NCBI GenBank assembly: GCA_023055505.1
Contig: JALIRH010000039.1
Location: forward strand, 3,038,001-3,102,000
DNA from: Callipepla californica brunnescens
Taxonomy: Eukaryota; Chordata; Aves; Galliformes; Odontophoridae
DNA length: 64,000 bases
Direction: 5' to 3'
The notes below the pieces were generated by a model. That model was not told where the DNA came from and did no database searches. It was given only the letters and a program-made list of their open reading frames with translations. Of this stretch, positions 13,787 to 25,432 are shown in pieces; position 1 is the stretch's first letter, and every line of letters starts with the position of its first letter. The position numbers and the translations under genes are program-made.

Positions 13787-16211
13787 GTATCTGTTTGTTC
13801 TTTTGGTTCAGGACAGGAAATAACATTTTACAGACAGAAGATAAAATATCCTTCGGGCAACATTTCAATATTGGATACGTTCCAGGATGGATTCCCTGTA
13901 AAATAGATTCCAACAGCTGTTGGTATGCTGATTGTGTAGAGAACACCAAGAACACTCTTGCCAGTACAGTTCCTGGACTGTCTTATCAGTTTTACTTGGT
14001 TCAGCTTTGCAAAGAAGTTAAGGTATGGAAGAGTGTATTCTGTGTTATAATGGATGAAAACAGAGTAGTAGTCCGGTGGATAGGGCGAGCTTGAGAGCTG
14101 TTCATCTTCACATACTTTCTGTGTGGCCTAGACTAAAGAAATTAGTCTCTTCTTCAGTTCTCCTTATTGTGAGTAATAACATTGTTGGGGTGGGATATCA
14201 GAGTAATAGGCAATTGTATTGCAGGACTGATTGTCTAGAGTGAGAAATTCGTGAATTTTCATTTGTTCTCAAATACTTGTCAAATGTGAATTAATTCACA
14301 TCGGTAAGTACATTTTTTTAGACTTAGGACCACCAAAAGAAATGATACTGTGGGGGAGATGTAGGTGTCCTGTGTAGGACTTGGCTTGGACGTATTACTT
14401 ATGGATTTTCACGACGCAAGATGGAGTTTAGTGTTCACCAGGTGCATGGGAAGAGTTCCTGGCAGAGCAATTAGTCCTCTGCCAGCTCAGACTTTTTTTC
14501 CTACTTTCTAAATAAAGCTGATGTTATTACCTGCTTTTACACAGCGTATTTTATCTTTCTCCCACTGATTGTAGGAACTGTAATGATCAATTTGTACAAG
14601 ATACAAGCAAATACCATTGCTTGTATTTTGTTACACTTTGCATATAACAGAACTGATAGTAGCATAGAAAGGCGGTATAAAACTGCCATTATTTATTACC
14701 TTATCTATTCATCTAAGAGCTGAGAGCAGTGTGTCATGATGGCTTGAGTTCTTATGTTCTAGGATAGTGCTGACAAAGCTGACTTCAGGGGGGAAAAAAA
14801 AGAAACTTGGACATTTTATATATGCTACAACAGTAGACTTTATTGTCGTGCTTGCAGTATTCCCTGTTCCATTGGTAGAGTCTGCTACTGCAGTGCAGCA
14901 GTCTGTGATTATACATACCTAAGTGCTGTATCAGGAGATGGCAATACAAATTGCTGTGTGGTTTCTGAGTGAACTGTTTAATATTACGAGGAAGTTGGTG
15001 GCTCTTAAAAGACTACAGTGTTTGGAGAATGATGCGGCAGGAGTGAAATGAAACAACAATGAAGAGAATTAGAATCTCTTCACATTGGATATTTTGTGAG
15101 GTTGAGGTTCTCAGGTCAAAAAGGACCATGTAATGCCTATGAAAAATGGGGTAACCTCTAGACTGCTAATGCAGTGCATTCCTGCCAGCTAGTATTACTG
15201 CACTGTTTCCTTATGCTCTTGTCTGTCTCTTGCTTTCTCTCCTGACACTCATTTGAACTGTGAGCACTTTTTGGCAGTGTCTGAGCTTTTTCTAACAAAA
15301 CAGGATTCTGACACTACGGGTCAGAAATAGTGAAGTACCGTGGGGAGCCTGGGAAGAAGCAGGAAGCAGAAGGGGAAACATTTTGATTCAGGACCACTGA
15401 ATCTGCAGATTGGTTTCGGTGTTCAGGGTCTCGGTGCTCTGAAGGTCAAGTTTGGGCATGGATGCTCAGTGGCCTGAAGTAAAGAGAGGAAAAGCTTTCA
15501 GCCTGTGGCCAGCTTTCTGATAGCTCTGTAAGGTGTAAAATTTCAGGGATGTCCATGCAGTCTCTAGCTGCAATCAGCCTCGCTGTGTGAGCCGGTGAAT
15601 AGCACCTCATTCAGTTCAGGTGGAACACAAGGCATTGGGAACTGGGGAGGCATATGACAAATCCCAGGAAAAGAACTGTTGAGCAAGATCTTTTGTGAGG
15701 TTGGGGTCTGCAGGAGGGGAGACTTGAATGTCTCTTTGGTTTTGTTGTACCTTGCTCTGTGGTTTGAAGTCTCGATAGAGTTTTATTTAACTGGTGTTGT
15801 AGTATTGTAAGAAATGTACTTGCATAGACAGCAGTAGCAGTAAGTCTGGGTCACAAAGATACTTTAGTTAGATTTGTATGTGGGTTGGTTTTTTTTTCTT
15901 TTCTGCAGGTTTTCCTTTTTTTTTTTTTTTGTATAGTTTAAAATCCTCATTCTCTTACTTGAGTCCAGTGTGGTTATTCTGAATGGCTGCAGCAGTGTCT
16001 GAGCTGTCCAGGTGAAATTTCTTTATATTCAAAGGAAATTGCAATGGTTACTTTTGCTATTAAAATCAAAAGTCGGAGAAAATGCAAAAGCTAGAAAACT
16101 TTCACTTTACAAAATCAGGATGTAATTTTAATGTGGTCTAACATAAATCATAGTTGTAAGAGTTAGCAAGAAACAATGAAAAAATCTATATTCCTGTGAC
16201 ATCTTACGCAG
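13787..16211 (+). other. PATJ: PATJ intron within PDZ5-PDZ6 linker
   Basis: A 2.4 kb intron with no recognisable exon, repeat family or RNA gene. It has T-rich tracts near 15888-15930 shortly before the acceptor region. Short open frames at its start are exon read-through. Confidence 0.8.
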
Positions 16212-16574
16212 GGTTTCAGAGATGAAACACCCTTTAAAGAAGAAGCTGTTGATGAACCAGTTTTGGACTTGGGAAGGTCATTTCAGCTTTCTCAAAATGA
16301 CAATGGGTATGAGAAGGAGTCCTGGGAGATGCGTGAATTCTGGAAACCCAGAACAGAAGTGGATGAAGAACGAGAAATGCTTGTGGATGAGTATGAAGAA
16401 GATTTAGACTTCCTGAAATATAACTCATCAGATAGACAAAAGGCAACTTCAGAAAAGAACCTGAATACAGAATGGGCAGAGCAACTTAAGACAGCTAAAA
16501 TACAAGACTTAAAATCTGGTGCTAGCTTAAGTCCAAAACAGTCCTTGGAATATCCATTCAATAAGGAGCAGATG
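16212..16574 (+). CDS. PATJ: PATJ exon: long acidic linker between PDZ5 and PDZ6
   Basis: The largest exon here: 363 nt, 121 codons, phase 0 at both ends, from an ACGCAG acceptor to ATG|GTAAGT. It begins GFRDETPFKEEAVDEPVLDL, close to human PATJ [20 protein letters not shown]. Further on come WEMREF and DEEREMLVDEYEEDLDF, matching the human WEMHEF and DEEREMLVDEEYE segments. The remainder (about residues 70-121) no longer aligns by eye and is rich in Lys, Glu, Ser and Gln. It contains no PDZ fold and is probably a flexible acidic spacer. Similarity fixes frame and both boundaries well. Confidence 0.95.
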
Positions 16575-17180
16575 GTAAGTAATGCTGTGTGCATCTCAGT
16601 GCTGTACCCTGAATGCAGAGACCTGTATTCCTCAAGGCAAATTCCAAACCTAAACTCTGTAATCAGTCTATCTTGTGTTTTAATTACCAGCTGAGATCTG
16701 AGTACTTCTAATAGACACCAGTCTGTTTAACTTTTTGTGTGTTTTGGAAGGTTCTGTTTCGTTGTATAGTGACTGTACATTGGCTTGGGTGAGATACGTC
16801 CTCCGGTTGGTGTATTTATAGGTATCCTATACCTTTATCCTCTTTCCCATCTGTGACATCTGGACTCCCTTCTTTTTGGCAAGTTGTACTTGATCTATTT
16901 CAGTAGTAACCAAACTCAGGTCATGCCGGGGCCTTCAGCAGCAATGTCAGTGAAATGACCTCCCCCTTTTCCTCATTATTTTTAATCTTCATCAGCTCCT
17001 AGATCCATGTGATAGTGCAGCTTAGGTACTTAACAGTAGTGCAGTTCAGTTATGTGAATACATAGTTACGTACTTGAGAAAATGTGAATGTTCGCAGTAA
17101 AGTCATTGTTCATGTCAGATACCAATAATATCAGATGATATTATTATTTTCTAACTTTGCTTTTTTTCTTCTCTCTGCAG
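16575..17180 (+). other. PATJ: PATJ intron
   Basis: A 606-nt intron with GTAAGT donor and a long pyrimidine tract ending TTCTTCTCTCTGCAG. Nothing else is seen. Confidence 0.9.
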
Positions 17181-17301
17181 TATGAAGAAAATGCTAATAT
17201 AACTTCACTATCTTCTGGAACCATGGCACATAGTGACTTCCAAGAAGGTCTATTGGATAGTGGGACTACCCAGTCAGGATCAAGAAACAAAATGGATTTA
17301 G
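17181..17301 (+). CDS. PATJ: PATJ exon: divergent linker segment
   Basis: A 121-nt exon starting in phase 0 and ending in phase 1 (40 codons plus one base). It encodes YEENANITSLSSGTMAHSDF, then a Ser/Thr/Gly-rich stretch ending KMDLG across the junction. I see no clear match to the human linker; it is assigned by strong acceptor (CTCTCTGCAG), open frame and phase fit. The donor is GTTTGT; a second possible donor, GTGAGA, lies four bases downstream, but using it would put the next exon out of frame and reach a stop within it. The exon could be alternatively used, but skipping it would break the frame. Confidence 0.8.
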
Positions 17302-18599
17302 GTTTGTGAGAAGTTTTTCTTTTCTATTTTTCTTTACTTTTTTTTTTTTTTAAATGTGTTGTAATTTTATGTTTACAAATCTATCTTTTATACTGAAGCA
17401 CAAGTTTATTTTCAGTCTTTCAAATGATAAAATTTTCAATTGAAGATCTCTACAGGCTCAAGGCAGTTTCAGCATTATTTTCTTGCTTTTTCCTCCAAGT
17501 GTTTACACACAGTTGTCATAAGTAATACTGGAAATTGTAGTAGCTTTTTCCTGCCTGTGGAGACTCACATTTCTCTGTCTAGCTTCATCAGCAGGAGGAC
17601 TGCATCCGTAGTCTGCTTTATTTTCTCTGGCAGCTTCATGTGCACCTCCAGTGATGTCTGACTTTGAAACAGATGTGAAACTTTCCAGTTTCCGTACTGT
17701 CTTGGGGCAGTGAGATTGTTGTCCCTGTGCATGCAAACTTTGCCCTATGGGTTTATGTGTGTTCTCTGGACTCTCACTGGATGAGCTCTTACCTTCTTCA
17801 GTCTGCCTCAGAGCAGTGAGAAAATCAAGGTGTATGAGTGGTAATGGATGTGCCAAAATGAATGAAATGAGTTCTTGGAGGGATAAGGGTTTGGAGGTGG
17901 ATATTTCAACAAACATTTTCTTCAGATGTAATCTGGGTTGCTGCAGTTTCGTTACATGAGTACACATAATTCAAGGTACCTTTTCAAAGCCAAATGAATT
18001 TCATCCCCTCCTTAAATCAGTGGCTAGAATTTGGTATTCATCAGTGAAATTAGTTTATCAGCCTTCCTGAGATAGCACTCATTTACTGGGGGAAAGGGGG
18101 ATTCTTTCCATTCATTGTCACCTGCATCTTGTACAACAGATGCTCTGTTAACCAAAATGGCGGACTAATGACTCTAGCAAGGAGCTGTGGTGACTTAATT
18201 AGCATTGATATTTATGGCACTGAAATGACATCAGTCATCCATGCTGGAGCAGGGCTTTGTACAGCTCCCCTCACATGAAGGATGGATTCAGTGTTTCTAA
18301 TCATGTTTTTGTGAGAAACATATGTCATGTAAGTTGTACCTAAGCATGTCTCGATTCCAAAAAGATTTGGCATTTTCTCTTATTGCCTGAGTGCAGGTCA
18401 GAAGCAAGGTGCTGTTAAAAATAAATAAATCGGCATGCTTTAAATTTCCTTCAAAAGTAGTCTGTGTCTCTGAGCTTCTTGATCATCACTCACCGTTCAC
18501 ATCTGGATCATGGCAAGCTGAGGGGCTTATTTCCAAAGGTGATAGGTAGATGCAGAGACAGAGAAAGCAAAAGTTGGATATAAACTTTTACTTCATCAG
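17302..18599 (+). other. PATJ: PATJ intron
   Basis: A 1.3 kb intron. It carries a 154-codon open frame on the minus strand (17503-17967) without recognisable homology, treated as chance. No repeat family is recognised. Confidence 0.8.
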
Positions 18600-18753
18600 G
18601 TACAAAGCTTCAGATGGACTCAAAATTACCTGGTCTCGCTGTTGACCTGGAAGGTGTTGAAAAGGAAGAAGAAGGGGAGGATGATCCGTTTTCCAAGAAC
18701 CAAACATCTGGGAGAGTTACCACCTTAGCTCAGCCTAGAACAGTTTTGTACAG
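18600..18753 (+). CDS. PATJ: PATJ exon: linker before the ELPERE motif
   Basis: A 154-nt exon, entering in phase 1 and leaving in phase 2, between CTTCATCAG and a GTATGG donor. The translation has KLQMDSKLPGLAVDL and an acidic run VEKEEEGEDDPFSKN, ending RTVLYR. Human PATJ has a comparable, weakly similar stretch (a SLDLG...IDLPVVAQRREQEDLP segment) just before [10 protein letters not shown], so position supports orthology although identity is low. It is predicted disordered. Phases on both sides agree with strongly conserved neighbours, which supports the model. Confidence 0.85.
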
Positions 18754-19937
18754 GTATGGAGAAAGATTTCAATTTTAGGTGATTTTCTGTTAATGCTCAT
18801 AAGTTTTTTTTCTTGCTTTACCTAACTGACTAATTGTTGAGAGCTGTAGGAAGCTCCGAGATGCACACTGGGGGTGGCCTGTGCCTTTTACCCACGGAGC
18901 TGAAAATTTGCCTTACAGCCTTACTGAATTCTTACTTCCCATGTTTCTTCCCTTGAATACTGGCCCACCTGCTTCACTTTTACCCATAGTGAGGGGAGAG
19001 CCACAAGAGTGGATGTGACCTGGAGAAGAAGGGTTGTTTTCCTTTGTTCCTTCACTTCTTCCTTTTGGGAAAAGCCGTTCAGCTATGGCCTTCAGTAGAA
19101 GTTTAATCTTGCTGTACTGCTGACAAACCTCGAGTTGGCACTGGTCACAAATTGTTGCCTCTACTGTAAATTCTCTCATACTTCTCCCACCTCTTTGGGT
19201 AAGCAGGTAGAGGATCAGCTTTTGGGGTCTGTTGGCTCAAATTCTCAGTGCTTCCCTAATTAATTGTCCCTCAGTGTGAAAGCTGCTCAGCAATATGGTG
19301 AGGGGATTATTTCTCCACCACGACATCCTACTTCCTTTTTGCAATGTAAAAGTAGCATTTACAGCTCTCAGAAAATATGTGCAAGGATGTACTGCTTGAT
19401 CCTTGCTGTGTGGTGCCCGCTATTTGATACTTCCATTCCTATTCTGTGAGTAGATGAGTCATACTTAATAAAGAGTTTAATTAACACCTTGTTCTGAGGT
19501 GTTTAGTGGAATGCACAGGGCCTGTTCTCCCAGTTGCAATACAACTGCTTCCTGGTGAGCTAGATCGGCTTTATCGTGTTTATATCCCTCTATAAAAATC
19601 ACAGCATATTTATCAGAAAGTAGATGTTAACTGCTTAAATAGTCATTTAGAACAAGGTACAGCAGTGAAGATGTGTTTATCACAGCAGCTTATAAATTTG
19701 GCCAGTCCATCGTGTTTCATTCCGGTGCATTCCTTAGATACATTTAAACCTAAATACAAAAATTCCTGTCTAGTCTCTTGACTGTGCACATTTGATTTAA
19801 ACTGGACTGCTTGAGAATGTGTTGCTGTCTCACTGCCAGACAGAAAATATGCAAAGAATTGTGACCTGGCATAGTTGATACCTTTTTCTTATTATCAATA
19901 TTTTTCTTATTCTTCCCCTCCCTGTGCCTCCAATTAG
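18754..19937 (+). other. PATJ: PATJ intron
   Basis: A 1.2 kb intron with a pyrimidine-rich 3' end and CAATTAG acceptor. Short open frames on both strands look like chance. No repeat or RNA gene is seen. Confidence 0.85.
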
Positions 19938-20009
19938 TGAATTACCTGAGAGAGAAGAAGGAGAAGGTGAAGAAACTCCAAACTTCAGCCACTGGGGACC
20001 ACCTCGGAC
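19938..20009 (+). CDS. PATJ: PATJ exon: conserved acidic motif before PDZ6
   Basis: A 72-nt exon (phase 2 in, phase 2 out) ending at a GTACGT donor. It encodes [20 protein letters not shown] and GPPR, essentially identical to the human PATJ segment directly before PDZ6. This near-invariance contrasts with the divergent linker exons before it, which suggests a constrained short motif. It joins the next exon to form the first strand of PDZ6 (PPRT-VEIFREP). Confidence 0.95.
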
Positions 20010-20810
20010 GTACGTTCATGAAGTTGCATCAATTCTTCTCATTTGCATGATGTCTTTATTTTTGTGATGATTTCTTCTTGTTCCTCTTCCATCCCTTCTT
20101 TCCCTTTTGTACTTTAGGCTTTCGTAGATGCAGTGTATTTTTAACCATGTGCAACAGAACTGTACTTTATGTTTATATAACTGACTTGGGGAAGCTTGGT
20201 ATGCTTATGTTGGTGATGACCTACAAATTCATGTTCCTTTAATAACTGTTAGGACTGAACAGTGTACACAGTGATTCTGTCTCCTTTTCCGTGGGTTTTC
20301 TGCTGAACTCTGTGGTGTAATTGGGTTTGCCAGGCCAGCTTTTAGCCACATTCTCATTATGCTGCTAACACTTTTAGGTGAACTGATATTATGGTCCTAA
20401 GTACAAAATGATTAAAAGAATTCTGCTTAAGCTGATTGATATGCATCTGGTACACAAAAGCCAGCATTAAACTTGTTTATAGTTTTATCATTTCTAGCAT
20501 ACAGTTTTCAGTTTTTGCCATTTCCAATCAATTTAAGACCTGTCTGCTTTACCATGAGTTTTCCTAAAATAAAAACCTTTTGGAAGGGCAGCAGGCCTGG
20601 GCTGGCAATAGCTTTTTTTTCTTTTTGTGGGGTGAAGACAACTGAGGGTAAAAAGCCAGGTCTGTTGAGAGCATTCATGGGCTTCCAGCTTCATCTCTTC
20701 ACTCTGTTAAACAGTCTTGAAAGACCAAAGGCTTCCATTTATTGAAGGCTTTGCATTTAATAGCTTAAAAACTGTTTCAAGCTGTTAGAGTTCTGCATGC
20801 ATTTTTTCAG
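20010..20810 (+). other. PATJ: PATJ intron
   Basis: An 801-nt intron between GTACGT and GCATTTTTTCAG. No feature beyond T-rich stretches is seen. Confidence 0.9.
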
Positions 20811-20988
20811 TGTTGAGATCTTCAGAGAGCCTCATGTGTCTCTTGGAATAAGTATTGTCGGTGGACAAACTGTCATAAAGCGCCTGAAGAATGGAGAGGA
20901 ACTTAAAGGGATCTTTATCAAACAAGTTTTGGAAGACAGCCCAGCAGGAAGAACAAGAGCTTTAAAAACTGGAGATAAAATACTTGAG
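20811..20988 (+). CDS. PATJ: PATJ exon: first two thirds of PDZ6
   Basis: A 178-nt exon (phase 2 in, phase 0 out). It encodes the N-terminal strands of PDZ6: [18 protein letters not shown] with the carboxylate-binding loop SLGIS. The [20 protein letters not shown] segment and [20 protein letters not shown] follow. It is almost identical to human PATJ, differing in only a few residues such as RTR for KTN. The donor is GAG|GTAAAT. If the intron were retained, about 33 unrelated residues and a stop would follow, giving a truncated PDZ6. The acceptor TTTTTTCAG is strong. Confidence 0.97.
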
Positions 20989-21862
20989 GTAAATGCAGAC
21001 AAACCTATCTTTTCATTTGAAGAAATAAAGTTTGACTCTGCTTTGGAAGGATGGATGGAGGAACAAAATACAACCACTGGTTTGTGAACTATTGATGGCT
21101 GTTTTGAAAACCAGACAAATACCCCTGCTGTCTTTTCTTTTTTGAAGGTTTAACCGTGGGGATGGTTTAACATTCTCCTGTATATTTAAGAAAAGACAGG
21201 CTCTGAGAAATGAAAGGAAAAAAAAAGACTTAGGCGAATGAATAATAAATAGTAATAATAATAATATGCTACAGGTTACTACAACTTCTATGTGTACGTT
21301 GTAATATACAGAAGAGTTTACTGAAATACGGGCTGTTATTTTGTGTATGTTGATTTTGTGTATGTTAGCAGTTTGGTTAGCTACTGTTTAAAGGAAGCTG
21401 CTGATTTTGGCAAGTGCCTGAGGTGAGAATGGAATTGTCACCTTGGGATTCAGAAAAAAATGAGTAAGAATCAGCCCAGCCAGAGATGAAAGCCAGAAAT
21501 GACATTCCTTTACGTACTTGAGGGCTGCATGTGGTGTTTTGAAAGATTGTTTCAAAACAGATTTAGCTTACAAACAGGTAAAACATGAAAGAGTTATTAT
21601 ACCCAGTGTTCTCTGATAGCCTTATTCTTTGTTTTTTAGAATAGAAGAGTTGCTTGACAAAATATACGGCCATCTTTGTTGTCAATACTAAGTCATATGC
21701 TTTTCCTTAAACCATCTCAGAAAAATCGTTCAAAAAGAATTCCTATTGACTGTTTTTAGAACCTTCCTCATATAAACTAATCTTCAGTGAATGTGTGTGA
21801 TCTCTCCAAAAGGTGCAGTGCAAATAACAAGCTAGCTAACAAAAACAAATGATATTTATTAG
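20989..21862 (+). other. PATJ: PATJ intron inside PDZ6
   Basis: An 874-nt intron splitting PDZ6 after the KILE strand. It has an AAT-type microsatellite at 21241-21266. Nothing else is seen. Confidence 0.9.
21241..21266. repeat. AAT-type microsatellite
   Basis: Imperfect tandem AAT/TAA units in the intron that splits PDZ6. Confidence 0.85.
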
Positions 21863-21973
21863 GTTTCTGGGATAGATCTACAAAATGCCACACATGAAGA
21901 AGCAGTAGAAGCTATCAAGAATGCTGGAAATCCCGTTGTGTTCGTAGTTCAGAGTTTGTCTAACATACCAAAA
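21863..21973 (+). CDS. PATJ: PATJ exon: last third of PDZ6
   Basis: A 111-nt exon, 37 codons, phase 0 at both ends, from TTTATTAG to GTGAGT. It encodes [20 protein letters not shown] followed by [17 protein letters not shown]. Helix B begins with His (THEEAVEAI), the residue that in class I PDZ domains contacts Ser/Thr at ligand position -2, so PDZ6 should bind class I C-termini. Human PATJ has [20 protein letters not shown] here. Together with the previous exon this completes the domain. Confidence 0.97.
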
Positions 21974-22406
21974 GTGAGTTCATTTCTGTTTCTTATTCCA
22001 AAACTTAACAGATCTGTCATATGCACCCTATTTTTAAGCTTGCTTAAATTTCTTTTGACAAGATCTGCCAATTTGTGTCCCCATGCTTTCTGTCAGAGTT
22101 TCTGCTTGTAGACCATATCCTTGCTCACCTGGCTTGATTCAAAGCTTCATTTCTCTGATGTAAATCAAGTAGATGTCAATTTGTTGACTAGGTATTAATT
22201 CAGTTCTCCCATCTGTAAAATTGCATCTGACCCTGTGTATTCTAATTTGTTTATACTTTGTAATGTAAAAATATACTATCATCCAAATGAATGAAAGCAT
22301 GAAGAGTGCACAGTGTGCTGGATGACTTTATTGTTGTTGTTACCTAACTTTTGGGTGTTTTTTAGCTAGAGCAGTCTTTCTTAGTGTACGTAATATTGTT
22401 TTACAG
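21974..22406 (+). other. PATJ: PATJ intron
   Basis: A 433-nt intron, GTGAGT to TTTTACAG, AT-rich, with no other feature. Confidence 0.9.
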
Positions 22407-22484
22407 GTGGTTTCTGCCATACATCCTAAGGGAATCAAAGTCAGCAAAGACCAGGATGCAAACAAAGAAAATAAGAGTGAAAAG
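22407..22484 (+). CDS. PATJ: PATJ exon: basic linker after PDZ6
   Basis: A 78-nt exon, 26 codons, phase 0 at both ends. It encodes VVSAIHPKGIKVSKDQDANK and ENKSEK, a Lys-rich linker matching the position and character of human PATJ [20 protein letters not shown]. Being symmetric (phase 0-0), it could be skipped without a frame change. The acceptor is TTGTTTTACAG; the donor GTATTT is weak at its last positions, which might allow alternative use. Confidence 0.9.
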
Positions 22485-25432
22485 GTATTTATTCCATGTA
22501 ATGCTACACCCAAGTTTTACTAAATCAAGTAATATAATGGCACATTATAACTGTATCTTAAACCTCAGTGAAGTCTGAATTGAAAATTGAAGTGCTTTGT
22601 TGAAGTGTTTTGGTTCAAATAGTTTTTGCCAAATTTCTGCCAAATGCAAGACAGGATTCAGGCTCCCGTGGAGGTTCTCCCCTGGTGCTTCATATTGAGA
22701 TTTTTCTGGAGTTACTTGTCTTGCTCCATGGGGAGGCCAGTTGATTCTCCTTTTTCAGTTGAAATTGAGAAATAATAACATGTACACAGATGATATCCTT
22801 AATGTGAGGCTGACTGAAAATCAGGAAAATTGTGTTATAGGATAATTAAATCAGGTAGGTCTCCCACGTTTCCTATTGCTGTGTAAAACGAGGAAATGAC
22901 CAAGTGGTCTGCTGCTGGCTGGGTAATTGTGAAGTTATTACAGTAACTTCTACAGAAGATTTAAAAATATGTATATGAAGGAAACCCATTTGATATAAAC
23001 CAGTGGATTTGTTTTAATCACTAGAGTAAGGGAAAAATTTACTTTTTCATACTCAGCCAGGTTGCTTTAGTGGGCTGTGTATTTCCCTGGGTGCCTCTCT
23101 TCTGGGAACTGAGTTGACCTCAGTAGGTCAGCTGCACCTTTGAGGATGGAGAAGCAGAGACAATTAGTGTGGACAATAACTTTTGCTCCGTGCACTTTAA
23201 CGTGCCAACAACAAATATGGTGAGCTTCTCATTTGATCCTACTCAGTGATTTTGTGTGTGCTGTGTAACTGAGAAGGCCCTCTTATCTCTTGTTTCAGAT
23301 CCTGTCATATACAGATGCTATGAGGCTTGGTTATGCCCCTCTCCCCCTACACCCCCCCCCCCCCCCAAAAAAGAAAGAAACACCAAGATGAAGTTTTGCT
23401 TTCATGCCCATGGATAATACTTACAATGAAGCAGTTACAATCCCCTTTTCTTGGTTTTGTTATCGATATTTCTAATCTCAGAAGCACTCATCCTCTTGCA
23501 ATGTGCCGCCTTTAATCTCTGGGACTCCAGTGTGTTCCATTCTATAGCGTTTGGAGGTTAAAGAGGGAACCTAATCTTTTTCAGGCCTTTTTCATCTATT
23601 GGTGCCATAAACTGGTGGGTGGAATATAGAAAAGCATCAGTGCTTGAATACATAGCTCCTTTTTAGCTTTGAACATGAATTCACAAAGTAGTCATACTGT
23701 GCTGCAGCGGGGGCATCTCGGAGTAGGAACGATTTGCTGTTAGTGGATTACTGGTCTGTGTCCCTGTGGGAAATCCCTGATATTTCTAGTCCAGTCCTCA
23801 AAGTGTCACAAAAGAGTTTGGTTTGAAAGTTGCCATCTCCAGCTGAAAAAAATCTGCTTGTTCCTGTATGATTAATTATCTTTCCAGTGTTGAAGATTTT
23901 TCTCTATTTAAACACTTAAAACAGTTGAACTTGTTGTGGACACATCAGCTTTAAATTCTTTTGCTGATTAGCTGGCTTTAGCTGTGCTTTTGCCACTGTC
24001 CTTGTTGGAAGGAGCTGTGCTAATTCAAAAACAGTGTACTCCAACGCAACGGACACACCTGAGTTCTTGATGGGTGTACAAAGTGATGTACAAAGCTTGT
24101 CCTGAGGCATAGCAAGATGCTGGGTAACCTTATGTGTCCCATGTATTTACTATGAAGCCTGTGAAATTTTTATGGTCCCCAAAAGCCTGGGAGTCAAACT
24201 TTTGCCTGAGTTGTTAGCAAATTGCAGTAATACTGGTTTGTCATCGGTAGCTTGGAGAGAGGAGGCAGGTTTTCCTTCTTTATGTTCCTGGTAATGTTCT
24301 ATGTGAGTCCTCTGATGCTTCTTAGGCCTTCTGGATTTTGTACAGCTCTGCCTCTACTGAGATCAAGCCAAACATGAAAGGATTATTTGGAGTATTATAT
24401 GCTTAGGGGAAACAGCTGCCAGGTCTCCAAGTGCAGGGGTTTTACTACCACTGGACATAAATAATTTCATTTATTAGTGGTGTGCTATCTTTGGTGCAGC
24501 ATTTTTCTGTAGTATTTTTTAAACTGATGGGATGATGCCAGTCTTACCTCAGAAAGCCTGTAGCTGACATTGCAGTTGTCTAATTGAATTACTCTATACA
24601 GATTTAGGCTTGAGATTTTTGAAATCTATAAGCGGGTTCAGCTTTCATTATACATAATAGACAAATTTATTCTAGATTTGATGTTTGGGTGTTCTGCAAT
24701 TCCCAGCTCTGGCAAAACTCATTATAGACATTCAGGCTGCTCTAATGGCATGACGTACTCGGTGTTCCCTTTCTAAAGTGCATCCTGCTATTAGTAGCAA
24801 TGCTGCATGGGATACAGCTGAATGTAATTTGGTGAAATCACGTAGCCAGCTGAAGCACTATCCAGTTACTCTGAGCTATAAAACTGTTGCTTGGTCGAAG
24901 GAGTGGCTGCTGTCATTAGATCTGGAGCCCGTTCTCTATGCCTGCTATGCGCCGCTATATGCATCACTATAGGAGCTGTCTCTATTTATGTGAGGTAATA
25001 GAATTTTCTTGTGCATTATAATTCAAATTATTTTTTTTTAATTTTATCCAAAATGGAGATGAAGGTCTAACTATTACTGTGACACATAAAAACTGAGTTC
25101 TTACTTCAATATTTAAAGTTTGTTGACTTCAGGCAGCACAAGACAACTTTGTTGAGCATTTCTAATGAGAAATGGAGTATAATTCAGTGAGGCTTTTTTG
25201 TGACATTCATATTTTCATGCTTGATACACAAGTATTTTGTCAACAACTGTTCATTCTCAGTTGTATACTTTTGGTGTTCATTGTCTCTTCTTTTTCTTGC
25301 CTAAGAAGTCTGTGCTCCAGATTTTATTGTTGTGATTAAATGCTGTGTTTGAACACATGGAGCTCATAGGATTTTTTTTTCTTGTGTATGAAGGATACGA
25401 AGCATGTAATTATTTTACTTTGAATCCATCAG
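22485..25432 (+). other. PATJ: PATJ intron
   Basis: A 2.9 kb intron. It contains a run of 15 C followed by 6 A at 23352-23372 and otherwise no recognised element. Open frames of 60-70 codons are unremarkable. Confidence 0.85.
23352..23372. repeat. Homopolymer C15-A6 tract
   Basis: Fifteen consecutive C are followed directly by six A and then AG/AAAG units. This is a simple repeat inside an intron, likely variable in length between individuals and prone to sequencing error. Confidence 0.9.

Noticed and set aside
13795..14094. 99-codon open frame after exon 13667-13786
   Set aside because: It begins inside the intron and follows no conserved PATJ sequence; the next true exon is fixed by similarity at 16212.
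17503..17967. 154-codon minus-strand open frame in a PATJ intron
   Set aside because: Looks hydrophilic and protein-like in parts, but matches nothing known to me and lies antisense within an intron; treated as chance.
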